Below, piece after piece: positions 34,465-43,182 of a stretch of DNA of 64,000 bases. The stretch is from contig DASXZO010000108.1 of assembly GCA_036501845.1 (NCBI GenBank), positions 1-64,000 on the forward strand. Direction: 5' to 3'. Numbering within the stretch: the stretch's first letter is position 1; each line of letters opens with the position of its first letter. The DNA comes from JBBREP01 sp036501845. GTDB taxonomy: Bacteria > Actinomycetota > Acidimicrobiia > IMCC26256 > PALSA-610. Both the position numbers and the translations under genes were made by a program. The notes below the pieces were generated by a model. It did not search any database, was not told the DNA's origin, and was given only the letters and a program-made list of their open reading frames with translations.

Positions 34465-35220
34465 TCAGACGATGGTGGCGCCGCCGTCGACCGCGATGAT
34501 CTGGCCGTTCATGTAGGCGAAGTCGTCGCTGAGCAAACTCGCGATCGTGTCGCCGAGCTCGGCCGCAGTGCCGACGCGGCGCAGCGGGATGCCCTTCGAG
34601 TTCTTGGCCGCGTACTCGGGGTCGGCCCACGCTGCACCCATGCCTTCACCCGCCGTCGCGCCGGGGCACACGCAGTTGACGCGCACACCGCGCTTGCCGT
34701 GCTGGAACGCCGCCAGACGAGTGAGCGCGATCACACCGCCCTTGCTCGCGGTGTAACCCGAACCGAAGCCGTGCCCTCGAAGCCCCGCGGTCGACGCAAT
34801 CGTCACGATCGCGCCCCCCGCCTCAAGATGCGCGAGCACCGCGCGCAGCACGAGAAACGTGCCCTTCAGGTTCACGCCCAGTACTCGTTCGAACACGCTC
34901 GGGTCAACCTTCGTGATGTCGGTGTAGTCGCCGGGATCGAAAATCCCCGCGCACGTCGCCGCACCGTGAATCGACGAGAAGCGATCGATGGTGGACGCGA
35001 CCGCCGCGTCGATGAACGCGGGATCGGACACGTCGCCCTCGCGCACGATCGCGCGCTGTTCGTCACCGATCTCGTGGGCAACCGCGGCGGCGCGTACACC
35101 GTCGATATCGACGAGCACCACATTGGCGCCCTCGCGCCCGAGCCGCAGCGCGGTGGCGCGGCCCATGCCACTCCCTGCGCCGGTCACGAGATACGTACGG
35201 CCCGCGAACTCCCTCTCCAT
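34465..35220 (-). CDS. Short-chain dehydrogenase/reductase (SDR)
   Basis: A 251-residue classical SDR. The cofactor site TGAGSGMGRATAL (residues 14-26), CAGIFDPGD near residue 90, catalytic Ser in IASTAGLRG and the Tyr-x-x-x-Lys in YTASKGGVIAL are intact. An Asp at the end of strand 2 (VLVDIDG) suggests NAD(H). The substrate is unknown. The ATG at 35220 has AAGAGG six bases upstream, supplied by copy 2 of the 101-bp repeat. Confidence 0.92.
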   Translation of the reverse strand: MEREFAGRTYLVTGAGSGMGRATALRLGREGANVVLVDIDGVRAAAVAHEIGDEQRAIVREGDVSDPAFIDAAVASTIDRFSSIHGAATCAGIFDPGDYTDITKVDPSVFERVLGVNLKGTFLVLRAVLAHLEAGGAIVTIASTAGLRGHGFGSGYTASKGGVIALTRLAAFQHGKRGVRVNCVCPGATAGEGMGAAWADPEYAAKNSKGIPLRRVGTAAELGDTIASLLSDDFAYMNGQIIAVDGGATIV

Positions 35221-35318
35221 GTCTTACCTCTTGTTCGCTGCGCTCACGGGCCGGTGAACCTTCCCTCGCTCCGCGAACGCATGTGCGCACCCGGGGCTTG
35301 CGGTCGCTCGGCTGGTCT
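35218..35318 (-). repeat. 101-bp dispersed repeat, copy 2 (supplies start codon and RBS)
   Basis: Same length as 2243-2343; 59 of the first 63 bp and all of the last 20 bp match. As at 2.2 kb, the edge coincides with the ATG of a reverse-strand gene, giving AAGAGGTAAGAC as leader. The 11-bp edge duplication seen at copy 1 is absent here beyond GTCT. Confidence 0.85.
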
Positions 35319-35362
35319 CCGCAGCCTTGCACAGCGAATGCCCACCGTCAGAAGATGACGGC

Positions 35363-36415
35363 ATGACCCAGACCACCACCGCCACGATGCTGGCCGCTGT
35401 GTACAACGGCGACGGCCACATGCTCGTCGAGTCGATTTCTGTACCGGAGCCGCGCGCCGGCGAGGTGCTGATTGCGGTGTCGCATTGCGGGATTTGCGGT
35501 ACCGACCTCCATCTCGTGCTCGAAAAGTACGCACGACCCGGCGCGGTGCTCGGCCATGAATGGGCCGGAACGATCGCTGCGCTCGGCGAAGGCGTGGAGG
35601 GGTGGCGCGTCGGGCAGCGAGTGGTGGCGGGTCCCACACCCGGCTGCGGCGAGTGCCGTTCGTGCCGCCGGAACCGCCCGTCGGTGTGTCGGCGGCGCGA
35701 AGAGCCGGATTACCTCGGGTTCTCCGGCGCGTACTGCGAGTACAAGACAGTGTCTGCGGCACGGCTCATTGAACTCCCGGAGTCGCTGAGCACGCGCGCG
35801 GCTGCACTCACCGAACCCACAGCAATCGCCATCCACACGGTCGGGCTAGCCGACATCGAGCCCGACGACCGAGTGCTCGTCACCGGCGGCGGACCTGTCG
35901 GGTTGCTCACCACGGCGGTGCTGCGACAGCGCGGCATCACCGACATCACGGTGAGTGAACCGTCACCCGTGCGGCGCGAGCGTGCACTCGCAGTGGGCGC
36001 GCGGGCCGTCGTGAAACCTGAGGATCTCCCTCGGGCGCCAATCGGCCGCGCCCAACCCGGCACGTTCGATATGGCGTTCGAGTGTTCAGGTAACGCCAAG
36101 GCCGCCGAATCGGCGATTGACCAGCTCAACTATGCGGGAACACTCGTATTCGTGGGTACCGGACACGAGTCGCCGCGCGTCAACCACAACCGGGCGATCG
36201 TGCTGGAGCTCACGATCATCGGTGCGTACAACTACGACGCCGATGGCTTCGGGCCTGCAGTGGCTCTGCTCGCGTCGGGCGATCTACCCCTCGATGCACT
36301 GATCGAGGACGACGACATCACGCTCGACGCGCTCGATGGCACGCTGCGCAGGCTCGCGGCGGGTGAACTACCCGGCAAGGTGATGGTGCGCCCGGAAGTG
36401 AGGACAGTTTCATGA
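35363..36415 (+). CDS. Zinc-dependent alcohol dehydrogenase (MDR family)
   Basis: A 350-residue medium-chain dehydrogenase. Catalytic-zinc ligands are seen in HCGICGTDLH and GHEWAG; the structural-zinc Cys cluster is GCGECRSCRRNRPSVCRR. The Rossmann segment is VLVTGGGPVGLLTTAVLRQRG, followed by TVSEPSPVRRERA, so the cofactor preference is not clear (no obvious NADP Arg). ATG at 35363 begins the family N-terminus. The VOC gene overlaps by ATGA, so alcohol or polyol oxidation may be linked to it. Confidence 0.9.
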   Translation: MTQTTTATMLAAVYNGDGHMLVESISVPEPRAGEVLIAVSHCGICGTDLHLVLEKYARPGAVLGHEWAGTIAALGEGVEGWRVGQRVVAGPTPGCGECRSCRRNRPSVCRRREEPDYLGFSGAYCEYKTVSAARLIELPESLSTRAAALTEPTAIAIHTVGLADIEPDDRVLVTGGGPVGLLTTAVLRQRGITDITVSEPSPVRRERALAVGARAVVKPEDLPRAPIGRAQPGTFDMAFECSGNAKAAESAIDQLNYAGTLVFVGTGHESPRVNHNRAIVLELTIIGAYNYDADGFGPAVALLASGDLPLDALIEDDDITLDALDGTLRRLAAGELPGKVMVRPEVRTVS

Positions 36416-36846
36416 AACTGAACCATGTCGCCGTGCGTCTGCCCCGTACCGCGCTCGACGAACCGAGTCGATCCGACATTCTCTCGTTCTGCGGTGCGGT
36501 GTTCGGCTGGCGTGAAGGCGACAACGCCGGAGAGCCCGATGATCCGCTCGTGATGACCACGGGCTCGTTCGGCGAATTCGTGTATCTGGCGAGGTCCGAC
36601 GATCCTGCGCTGATCTCCGAGCGCGGCGAGCTCGACCATTTCGGCGTGCTCGTGGAATCGATCGATGAGATGAAGGCCATGTCCGAGCGCGCCTCGGCAC
36701 ACGAATCGGCCGACCGCAAGGCCCACGTCACCGACATCGGCGCACGCACCACGAACGGCCCGACCGCCACGTACACGCTCACGAGCTGCTACATCACGTA
36801 CGCGCCGCTGCCGACGGTGGAAATCCAGCACCTCCGTCGTCACTGA
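36412..36846 (+). CDS. VOC-family protein
   Basis: A 144-residue single-domain VOC protein: MKLNHVAVRLPRT starts with the ligand His, then an AVFGWREGDN and a DHFGVLVESIDEM strand-helix pair, with PTVEIQHL at the end giving the late Glu. The reaction is unknown. Its ATG overlaps the alcohol dehydrogenase stop. Its last 53 bp overlap the 3' end of menD on the other strand. Confidence 0.78.
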   Translation: MKLNHVAVRLPRTALDEPSRSDILSFCGAVFGWREGDNAGEPDDPLVMTTGSFGEFVYLARSDDPALISERGELDHFGVLVESIDEMKAMSERASAHESADRKAHVTDIGARTTNGPTATYTLTSCYITYAPLPTVEIQHLRRH

Positions 36847-38533
36847 CGGCACTCGCCGCCGCGGCCCATAACTCGCGGTGATGCGCGACGTCGGCGTCGC
36901 GATCAAGCACCGGCGCCACGACAACTCGCACGCCGCGGTTGCCCACCGCCGACGCGATCGTGCGCCGAAATTCGTCGGCGTCGGCGACGCGCGTCGCGTC
37001 GACGCCGTAGGCGCGCGCCAGTGCCACGAGGTCGACGTGTTGCGGTGTGCCGAAGAGTTGCTCGAACTCGCCGGCGTCGCTGTGCTCGCGCTGAGCGAGA
37101 AACGAGAAGATGCCGCCACCATCGTTGTCGACGACCACGATGGTGAGGTCGACATCGCGATCGCCGAGGCGGAGTAGCGATCCGGCGTCGTGCAGGAATG
37201 CGAGGTCGCCGATGAGCACGTACGTGGGCGCGCCGCTGCCGATGGCGACTCCCGTGCCGGTGGCGATCGTGCCGTCGATGCCGTTGACGCCACGGTTCGC
37301 GTGCGCGGTGACGCCCGCGAGCGGACCGCCGAACCACTCGAGGTCGCGCACCGGCATGCTCGAGGCCGCCGCGAGCTGCGCGCCGTGAGGGAGTGACCGC
37401 ACGAGATCGCGCGCGACCTGCGGCCCAGTCGCGTGATCCACGGTGTCGAGCACCGCACCAATCGCGGCACCGGCCCGAACGTCGAGCTCGCACCAACGTT
37501 CACGCCAACCAGGCGCGCCGGAAGCCGCTTGGGTGAGCCGGTCGGCAACGAGGTCGGCTTCGGCCACGATGCGAGAGGTGGCCGAACGGGTTGGGTCGAT
37601 GCCGAGGCCTCGAGGGTCGACCATCACGTGCGGTCGCACCGGCGCCAGCCATTCGGTGACCACCTTCGACGTGAGCGCAGCGCCGAAACGCAGCACCATG
37701 TCGGGGCGCAGCTCGTCGGCGAGCGCCGGAACGCGCACGAGTGCCTCGTAGTGCGCCACCGCGCCGACGGCGCTGCGCGCGTTCGAGATGGCGTCGGCGA
37801 GCACCGGCCAACCGGACGCGTCGGACAGCCGTGCAAGTGCCGTGGCACTCACGTCGCAACCCCAACCCGCAACGATCACGCCGCGGCGCGCGGTGCGCAT
37901 CGCCTCGACGAGTGCACTGATCGCGCGGTCGTCAACCACCACGGTCTGCGCGGCGACTGATTGCGCGGGCGTGGGCGCGCCGCGCGACGTTCCTGGTGGG
38001 CCCACCAGCGGTTCGCGGAACGCGAGGTTCACGTGCACCGGGCCGGGATGCTCGCCCACCGCCGCCGCGTACGAACGCGCCGCGAGATCGCGCCAGGCGT
38101 CGGCCGCGACCGTGTCGGGCGGTCCGGGGTCGCACCGCAGTCGCAACGCGTCGCCGTAGAGCTCGCCCTGTTCGATCGTCTGCGCCGAGCCGATGCCGTG
38201 GAGCTCCGGCGGGCGGTCGGCCGTGACCACCAACATCGGCACACCCGCCTGGTGCGCCTCGACCACCGCGGCATGGAAGTGCGTAGTGGCTGTGCCCGAC
38301 GTGCACAGCACGAGCGCGGGCTGGCGCGTCGCCCGCCCGATACCCAGTGCCACGAACGCCGCGCTCCGTTCGTCGAGCACCACCTCCAGTTGCACGCGGG
38401 CATCGCGAGCCAGCGCGAGTGCGAGCGGTGCCGAGCGCGATCCGGGTGCGGCCACCGCGTGGCGCAATCCCTGGTGCACCCACTCGTCCACGAGCGTGGT
38501 GCAGTAGTCCGCGTTGAGCGCCGCAACGTTCAT
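36794..38533 (-). CDS. menD: SEPHCHC synthase (MenD)
   Basis: A 579-residue ThDP-dependent enzyme joining isochorismate and 2-oxoglutarate in menaquinone synthesis. The N-terminal HAVAAPGSRSAPLALAL, the catalytic Glu in VVLDERSAAFVALG, TSGTATTHFHAAVVEAHQAGVP and VTADRPPELHGIGSAQTIEQ are MenD marks. The ThDP-Mg motif GDLAFLHDAGSLL..VVVDNDGGGIFSFL is complete. ATG at 38533 is only 14 bp from the divergent menH ATG. The 3' end overlaps the VOC gene. Confidence 0.95.
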   Translation of the reverse strand: MNVAALNADYCTTLVDEWVHQGLRHAVAAPGSRSAPLALALARDARVQLEVVLDERSAAFVALGIGRATRQPALVLCTSGTATTHFHAAVVEAHQAGVPMLVVTADRPPELHGIGSAQTIEQGELYGDALRLRCDPGPPDTVAADAWRDLAARSYAAAVGEHPGPVHVNLAFREPLVGPPGTSRGAPTPAQSVAAQTVVVDDRAISALVEAMRTARRGVIVAGWGCDVSATALARLSDASGWPVLADAISNARSAVGAVAHYEALVRVPALADELRPDMVLRFGAALTSKVVTEWLAPVRPHVMVDPRGLGIDPTRSATSRIVAEADLVADRLTQAASGAPGWRERWCELDVRAGAAIGAVLDTVDHATGPQVARDLVRSLPHGAQLAAASSMPVRDLEWFGGPLAGVTAHANRGVNGIDGTIATGTGVAIGSGAPTYVLIGDLAFLHDAGSLLRLGDRDVDLTIVVVDNDGGGIFSFLAQREHSDAGEFEQLFGTPQHVDLVALARAYGVDATRVADADEFRRTIASAVGNRGVRVVVAPVLDRDADVAHHRELWAAAASAVSDDGGAGFPPSAAART

Positions 38534-38547
38534 GCCAGGATGACCCG

Positions 38548-39258
38548 ATGCCGATGCTGTTCGTGCCCGGCTTCACGCAGACGCCGTCGAGCTGGGACGG
38601 CGTGCGCGCGCACCTCGACCGGAGCGACACCAAGGCGCTGGCCGTGCCCGAGCGCGATTCCTTCGCCGCCACAGTTGACGCGCTCGCCGAAACCGGCGGC
38701 GCAGGAGCGTGGTGCGGCTACTCGATGGGCGGCCGGCTCGCGCTGGCCATCGCCCTGGCGCATCCCCACCTCGTGCGCAAGCTTGTCTTGGTGAGCGCCA
38801 CTGCGGGCCTGGCCGACGCCGCCGAGCGGCGCGACCGGGTGGAAGCCGACGAGCAACTCGCGGGCACGATCGAGCGCGACGGCACCGCGGCGTTCCTTGG
38901 GCGCTGGCTGGCCCAACCCATGTTCGCCGACGTTCCCGCCGACGCACCCGGCGTGCGCGACCGTGCCGCGGCCACCCCCGCGGCGCTCGCGCACGCACTG
39001 CGCACCCTCGGCACGGGGTCGATGCCGTCGATGTGGGATCGCCTCGGCGAGCTGGCAATGCCGGTGCTCGTGGTCACCGGCCGCGCCGACGCCAAGTACA
39101 CCCAGATCGGCGACGCCATGACCGAGCGCATCACCGGGGCGCGCCGAGCACAGCTCGCGTGTGGGCATGCGGTGCCTCTCGTGCAGCCGGCCGAACTCGC
39201 AGCCCGGCTTCACGACTTCACCAAACCACCGGCGAGCAGCAACGACACCACGAGCTGA
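38548..39258 (+). CDS. menH: MenH-type alpha/beta hydrolase (SHCHC synthase)
   Basis: A 236-residue alpha/beta hydrolase. The nucleophile elbow is CGYSMGGRLAL (Ser59), the start MLFVPGFTQTPSSWD gives the oxyanion region, VLVVTGRADAKY the Asp, and CGHAVPL the His. MenH eliminates pyruvate from SEPHCHC, the MenD product. Divergence from menD by 14 bp and being beside menA support the assignment over a general esterase. Its end overlaps menA by 49 bp. Confidence 0.85.
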   Translation: MPMLFVPGFTQTPSSWDGVRAHLDRSDTKALAVPERDSFAATVDALAETGGAGAWCGYSMGGRLALAIALAHPHLVRKLVLVSATAGLADAAERRDRVEADEQLAGTIERDGTAAFLGRWLAQPMFADVPADAPGVRDRAAATPAALAHALRTLGTGSMPSMWDRLGELAMPVLVVTGRADAKYTQIGDAMTERITGARRAQLACGHAVPLVQPAELAARLHDFTKPPASSNDTTS

Positions 39259-40079
39259 AAGCCAACCGTCGCCACCAACGCGCGAACGAGTGATGGCGGA
39301 TCGACGGCGCGCCACACAATCCGCACGGGTCGCACCGCAAGCGGCGCGGCCACGAGCGCGACGAGCGCCCACGGCGAGCGCACGCCGATCGCCACCACGG
39401 CAACGAGCGTGCCCACCATCGAGAGTGCGTAGAGCGCTCGAGCCGGCCGGTCGCCAACACGCACCGCGAGCGTTCGTTTACCGGCGATGCGATCGGTGGG
39501 GATGTCGCGGATGTTGTTGCACAGCAGGATCGCGACCGCGGGCAGGCCGACCACCAGGCAGCCGATCCAGGTGGTTGCGTTCACGTGCTTGGTCTGCACG
39601 TACGCGCTCCCGGCCGTGGCCGCGAACCCGAAGCACGCGAGCACCATCAGCTCGCCGAAACCGAGGTAGCCATACGGCTTGGGTCCGCCCGTATAACCGA
39701 CTGCGGCCACGATGCAGAACGCACCGAGGAGCAGCAGCCACGGATTCACCGCGAACGACAACCATGCACCGGCCACAGCGGCCACCGCGAACGAGATGAT
39801 TGCCGCGCGCTTCACCGCCGCGGGTGTGGCGATCTTGCTCGCGGTGAGGCGGATCGGGCCGCGGCGCACCTCGTCGGTGCCGCGCACGCCGTCGGAATAG
39901 TCGTTGGCATAGTTCACGCCCACTTGGATCGCGAGCGACACCACGAGCGCGCCAAGCGCGCGCCACCAGTGAATGTCGTCGCCGTACGTTGCCGCCGCGG
40001 TGCCGACGAGCACCGGCGCCACGGCGACGCCCAATGTTCTGGGGCGCGCCCCCTGCACCCACTCCGCCGCCGTCGCCAT
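39210..40079 (-). CDS. menA: 1,4-dihydroxy-2-naphthoate polyprenyltransferase (MenA)
   Basis: A 289-residue UbiA-superfamily membrane enzyme, about nine helices. The N-terminal ARPRTLGVAVAPVLVGTA is MenA-like; NYANDYSDGVRGTDEVRRGP and NNIRDIPTDRIAGKRTLAVRVG carry the two Asp-rich prenyl-diphosphate sites. It attaches the isoprenoid tail to DHNA. ATG at 40079. The intergenic space with divergent menE holds the 26-bp dyad. The 3' end overlaps menH. Confidence 0.93.
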   Translation of the reverse strand: MATAAEWVQGARPRTLGVAVAPVLVGTAAATYGDDIHWWRALGALVVSLAIQVGVNYANDYSDGVRGTDEVRRGPIRLTASKIATPAAVKRAAIISFAVAAVAGAWLSFAVNPWLLLLGAFCIVAAVGYTGGPKPYGYLGFGELMVLACFGFAATAGSAYVQTKHVNATTWIGCLVVGLPAVAILLCNNIRDIPTDRIAGKRTLAVRVGDRPARALYALSMVGTLVAVVAIGVRSPWALVALVAAPLAVRPVRIVWRAVDPPSLVRALVATVGFQLVVSLLLAGGLVKS

Positions 40080-40254
40080 GGGCGCTACGGCCGCTCGGGC
40101 CGGCGCGTCGGGGCCGTGGCGATACCCTCCGCGGTCTCGCAGCCGGCGGCGCCCGAGCGGATCACCGGCACTCCTGCTGCAGCCATCGCCTGTTCCTCTC
40201 CCGCCCCGCGTGATCGTGGGAGCATTCACTCCCACGATTGACAGAATACGGACC
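40080..40254. other. menA-menE divergent intergenic region
   Basis: 175 bp between the divergent starts. Apart from the 26-bp dyad at 40213-40238 I see no small gene or RNA. A TTGACA at 40238-40243 is too near the menE start to serve it as -35. No convincing -10 is visible for menA. Confidence 0.5.
40213..40238. promoter_or_regulatory. 26-bp perfect-arm dyad upstream of menE/menA (MerR operator candidate)
   Basis: Arms ATCGTGGGAG and CTCCCACGAT are perfect inverted repeats around CATTCA. They match the merR promoter dyad (31701-31726) at all ten left-arm bases and nine of ten right-arm bases. It lies 16 bp before the menE GTG and 133 bp before the menA ATG. The 19-bp -35/-10 geometry seen at merR is not visible here, so repression or a different mode is possible. 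Confidence 0.7.
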
Positions 40255-41424
40255 GTGCCCTCGACCGACGAAACCGCACTCGTCGCCGCCGCCCTGGCGA
40301 ACACCGCTCTGGCCCCGGTGATCATGGCCGCATGGGACGCGGGCGAGGCGGTGCTGCCCCTCAACCCGGGCTTGCCCGCCGCCGAGCTCGACCGCCTCCT
40401 CGACATCGCCCGTCCTACGCACATCATCGACGCCGACGGCACTCGCACCGTGCGAGCCAACGGCGTGCCTGCGCCGGCGGACACCGCCGCGGTCGTGTGC
40501 ACCTCGGGCACCACCGGCCAGCCCAAGGCGGTGGAGCTCACGCGCTCGGGCCTCCAAGCAATGGGTGCCGGCGTGTCGAAGGCGATCGGCGCCACCGACG
40601 GCGATCGCTGGCTCGCGTGCCACCCGCTGTTCTTCGTGGCCGGCCTCGCGATCCTCGGCCGCTCGTGGGTCACCGGTGTGCCGGTGACCGTGCACGACGG
40701 TTTCGAACCCGAGCGCGTCAGCGCCGCGCCCGCCGACGACGGCGTCACCATCGTGTCGCTCGTGCCCACCACACTGCGCCGCCTCCTGCGCGCGGGTTCG
40801 CTCGGTCGTTTCCGTGCGGTCGTGGTGGGTGGCGCGCCTCTGCCGCAACCGCTTCGCGACGAGGCCGCGTCTACGGGCGTCGAGGTGTTCGACGCGTACG
40901 GGCTCACCGAAACCTGGGGCGGTTGCGTCACCAATGGCATGCCGAACGACACGGTGGAGGCGCGGTTGCTCGACACGAGCGAGGTTGCGTTGCGCGGCGT
41001 GCCACTGATGCGCCGTTACCGCAACGACGATGCCCTCACGAACGAGGCGCTCGGCGCCGACGGCTGGTTCCGCACTGGCGACGTGGGCGCGTGGTCGCAC
41101 GACGGCCGGCTCGCGATCGTCGATCGGTTGAAGGACCTCGTGATCACCGGCGGCGTGAACGTGTCGCCTACCGAGGTGGAAGGTGTACTCGCGCAACATC
41201 ACGCGGTGGCCGACGCGTGCGTGATCGGCGTGCCCGACGACGAGTGGGGTGAGCGGGTGGTGGCCTGCATAGTGCCGCGTGATCCCGCTGATCCGCCCGG
41301 CTTCGACGACGTGCGCGCGTTCGTGCGGGAACGGCTCGGTGCCACGAAGGCGCCCAAGGAGCTGAGGATCGTGGACGTGATCCCACGCTCGCCGTCGGGC
41401 AAGGCGCTACGGCGCCTGCTCTGA
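40255..41424 (+). CDS. menE: o-Succinylbenzoate-CoA ligase (MenE)
   Basis: A 389-residue ANL enzyme, shorter than most acyl-CoA ligases, as is usual for actinobacterial MenE. AVVCTSGTTGQPKAVELT is the P-loop, then WLACHPLFFVAGLAILGRSW, YGLTETWGGC, GWFRTGDVGAWSHDGR and IPRSPSGKALRR with the catalytic Lys. GTG at 40255 gives a reasonable N-terminus; a later ATG (residue about 24) is an alternative. Its location in the men region and the shared dyad support MenE. Confidence 0.9.
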   Translation: MPSTDETALVAAALANTALAPVIMAAWDAGEAVLPLNPGLPAAELDRLLDIARPTHIIDADGTRTVRANGVPAPADTAAVVCTSGTTGQPKAVELTRSGLQAMGAGVSKAIGATDGDRWLACHPLFFVAGLAILGRSWVTGVPVTVHDGFEPERVSAAPADDGVTIVSLVPTTLRRLLRAGSLGRFRAVVVGGAPLPQPLRDEAASTGVEVFDAYGLTETWGGCVTNGMPNDTVEARLLDTSEVALRGVPLMRRYRNDDALTNEALGADGWFRTGDVGAWSHDGRLAIVDRLKDLVITGGVNVSPTEVEGVLAQHHAVADACVIGVPDDEWGERVVACIVPRDPADPPGFDDVRAFVRERLGATKAPKELRIVDVIPRSPSGKALRRLL

Positions 41425-41784
41425 GGCCAGCAACGCTTCTTTCCATGTGCGAAAGCGCGCATGGGTCACGCCATCGGGGCCGATGCCCTCGCCGCGGCCG
41501 TCAGGATCGAGCCGGAACTCGTAGCGCTCGTCGAGGTGGTCGGCCGCGACCGCGCTGTAGCGAGCGTCGGCACCGCGAGCGGGACCGGCGCGCCACAGCA
41601 GGAAGCGCCCGATGCGGCGCTTGTAGGCCACGAGGGTCACGCCGATGTCGGCACCGAGCCGATGCAACCACTCCGGCGCCTCGACCCAGCGCGTCGACGG
41701 GATGAGGAAGTCGCGCTGGGGCGTGGCCGGCAGTTCGGCGGTATGCCAATCGCGCTCGGTGGGGGGTCGGTCCTCGGCGGCCAC
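41407..41784 (-). CDS. Hypothetical protein (125 aa)
   Basis: A 125-residue protein, charged and Trp-rich (PSTRWVEAPEWLHRLG, FLLWRAGPARGADARY, RFRTWKEALLASEQ). The pattern of aromatic residues with a central DERYEFRLDPDGRGEGIGPDG suggests a small beta-rich domain. Family not recognised. GTG at 41784; its 3' end overlaps menE by 18 bp, another convergent overlap in this region. Confidence 0.6.
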   Translation of the reverse strand: MAAEDRPPTERDWHTAELPATPQRDFLIPSTRWVEAPEWLHRLGADIGVTLVAYKRRIGRFLLWRAGPARGADARYSAVAADHLDERYEFRLDPDGRGEGIGPDGVTHARFRTWKEALLASEQAP

Positions 41785-41811
41785 ACCGACAGCGTGCCAT
41801 AGTCAACGGCG

Positions 41812-43182
41812 ATGGTGGCTGCCTCGCGGCGCACGCGATGGATCGTGCTCGCGGCGACAGTGCTGTTCGTCGGGTTGCGTGCGACGCACGCGGTGCTCGC
41901 CGTGACCCGCGACGACATCTACGGCTCGCATCGCCCGCGCATCATCTTCAGCCCGGACACCACCGTGTATCTGAAGGCCGCGAAGGGCGCGCTCCTCAGC
42001 CGCCAGTTCCTGGAAGCACGCGGGCCGTTCGGGTACTCGCTGTTCCTGAAGCTCGTCGGTTCGAACCTTCGCGCCGCCGTGCTGGTGCAGACCGCACTGT
42101 CGATCGCGGCGTGGGTGTACCTCGCCGAACAGGTGCGACGAGCGTTCACCAGCGAGGTGGCTGCAATCGTCGGCTTCCTCGGCGTGCTTGCGATCGGTCT
42201 CGCCCCCGCGTTCATGGCGTGGGACGCGGCCGTGCTCACGGAGTGTCTTTCCATCGCGCTGGTCTGTGTGGTGATCGCGCTCGCGGTGCGGCTGGCGGTG
42301 AGTGCCACCACGGCCACCGCCGTGGCGTTCGCGATCGCGCTCGCGCTCGCCTCGGTGGTTCGCGACGTGAACGCGTTCTTCGCCGCCGGCGTCGGCGTGG
42401 CCGCGGCCGTGCTGCTGTGCGTACCTCGGGCGCGAGCCGGGCAGGTGAAGCGACTCGCCGCGGTGGCGATCGTGTGCCTCACGAGCGCCGCCGTCGCGCT
42501 CGGCCTGTCGGGCGCATCGAATCGATCCTTCTATGCCGTTGCCGACTCGATCGTCGTGCACGTCGGCGGCCAGCCCGACGGCGTGCAGTGGTTCATCGCC
42601 CACGGCATGCCGAACGACGGCTCGCTGCAGCTTCTCCGCGAGAACTATTCGCTCAACCAGACACAGCTCTTCGACGACGCGCCGCGCCTGCATGCGTTCC
42701 ACGACTGGCTGATGCAACACGGCTCGTCCACCTACTACGAGTACCTGGCCACGCATCCCAAATGGGTGCTCCGCCAACCGCTCAGCCAGCTCACGTTCCT
42801 CTTCGCGCCGTACATCGACCCGATCGCGCGATTCTGGGGCAACGAACCCGACATCGTGAGCCAGACGATCGGCCATTTCGGCATGCCGTCGCTCCTCGTC
42901 GACGGCATCTGGGCCACGCTCGCCGCGCTCGGCCTCATCGTGGCGATCGCGCGACGGCGCCTCGGCGCGAAGGATCGCCGCGTTGCGTGGACGATCGTGG
43001 TGATCGGCGCGCTCGTGGTGCCCCATGCGCTCGCCGTGTATCACGGTGACGCGCTCGAGGTGTCACGCCATGCCGTCACCCTCGCCGCCCAGACGCGGAT
43101 CGCCGTGTGGATCGCGACCGTGCTCCTCCTCGATCGATTCGTCGAATGGCGACGAGCTCGCACCGGAGGTGCCGGCGCATGA
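41812..43182 (+). CDS. Polytopic membrane protein (GT-C glycosyltransferase-like)
   Basis: A 456-residue protein with about nine or ten hydrophobic helices. Residues 12-32 form the first; a periplasmic loop follows with RDDIYGSHRPRIIFSPDTTVYLKAAKG, containing acidic residues near helix 1 as in GT-C enzymes (Asp-rich first loop). A large extracellular segment (about residues 240-310) precedes the last helices. GT-C enzymes use polyprenyl-phosphate sugars. This call is tentative. It overlaps the next gene by ATGA. Confidence 0.6.
   Translation: MVAASRRTRWIVLAATVLFVGLRATHAVLAVTRDDIYGSHRPRIIFSPDTTVYLKAAKGALLSRQFLEARGPFGYSLFLKLVGSNLRAAVLVQTALSIAAWVYLAEQVRRAFTSEVAAIVGFLGVLAIGLAPAFMAWDAAVLTECLSIALVCVVIALAVRLAVSATTATAVAFAIALALASVVRDVNAFFAAGVGVAAAVLLCVPRARAGQVKRLAAVAIVCLTSAAVALGLSGASNRSFYAVADSIVVHVGGQPDGVQWFIAHGMPNDGSLQLLRENYSLNQTQLFDDAPRLHAFHDWLMQHGSSTYYEYLATHPKWVLRQPLSQLTFLFAPYIDPIARFWGNEPDIVSQTIGHFGMPSLLVDGIWATLAALGLIVAIARRRLGAKDRRVAWTIVVIGALVVPHALAVYHGDALEVSRHAVTLAAQTRIAVWIATVLLLDRFVEWRRARTGGAGA

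Noticed and set aside
40238..40243. TTGACA as -35 of menE
   Set aside because: With 16-19 bp spacing the -10 would fall inside the menE coding sequence, and nothing there resembles TANNNT.
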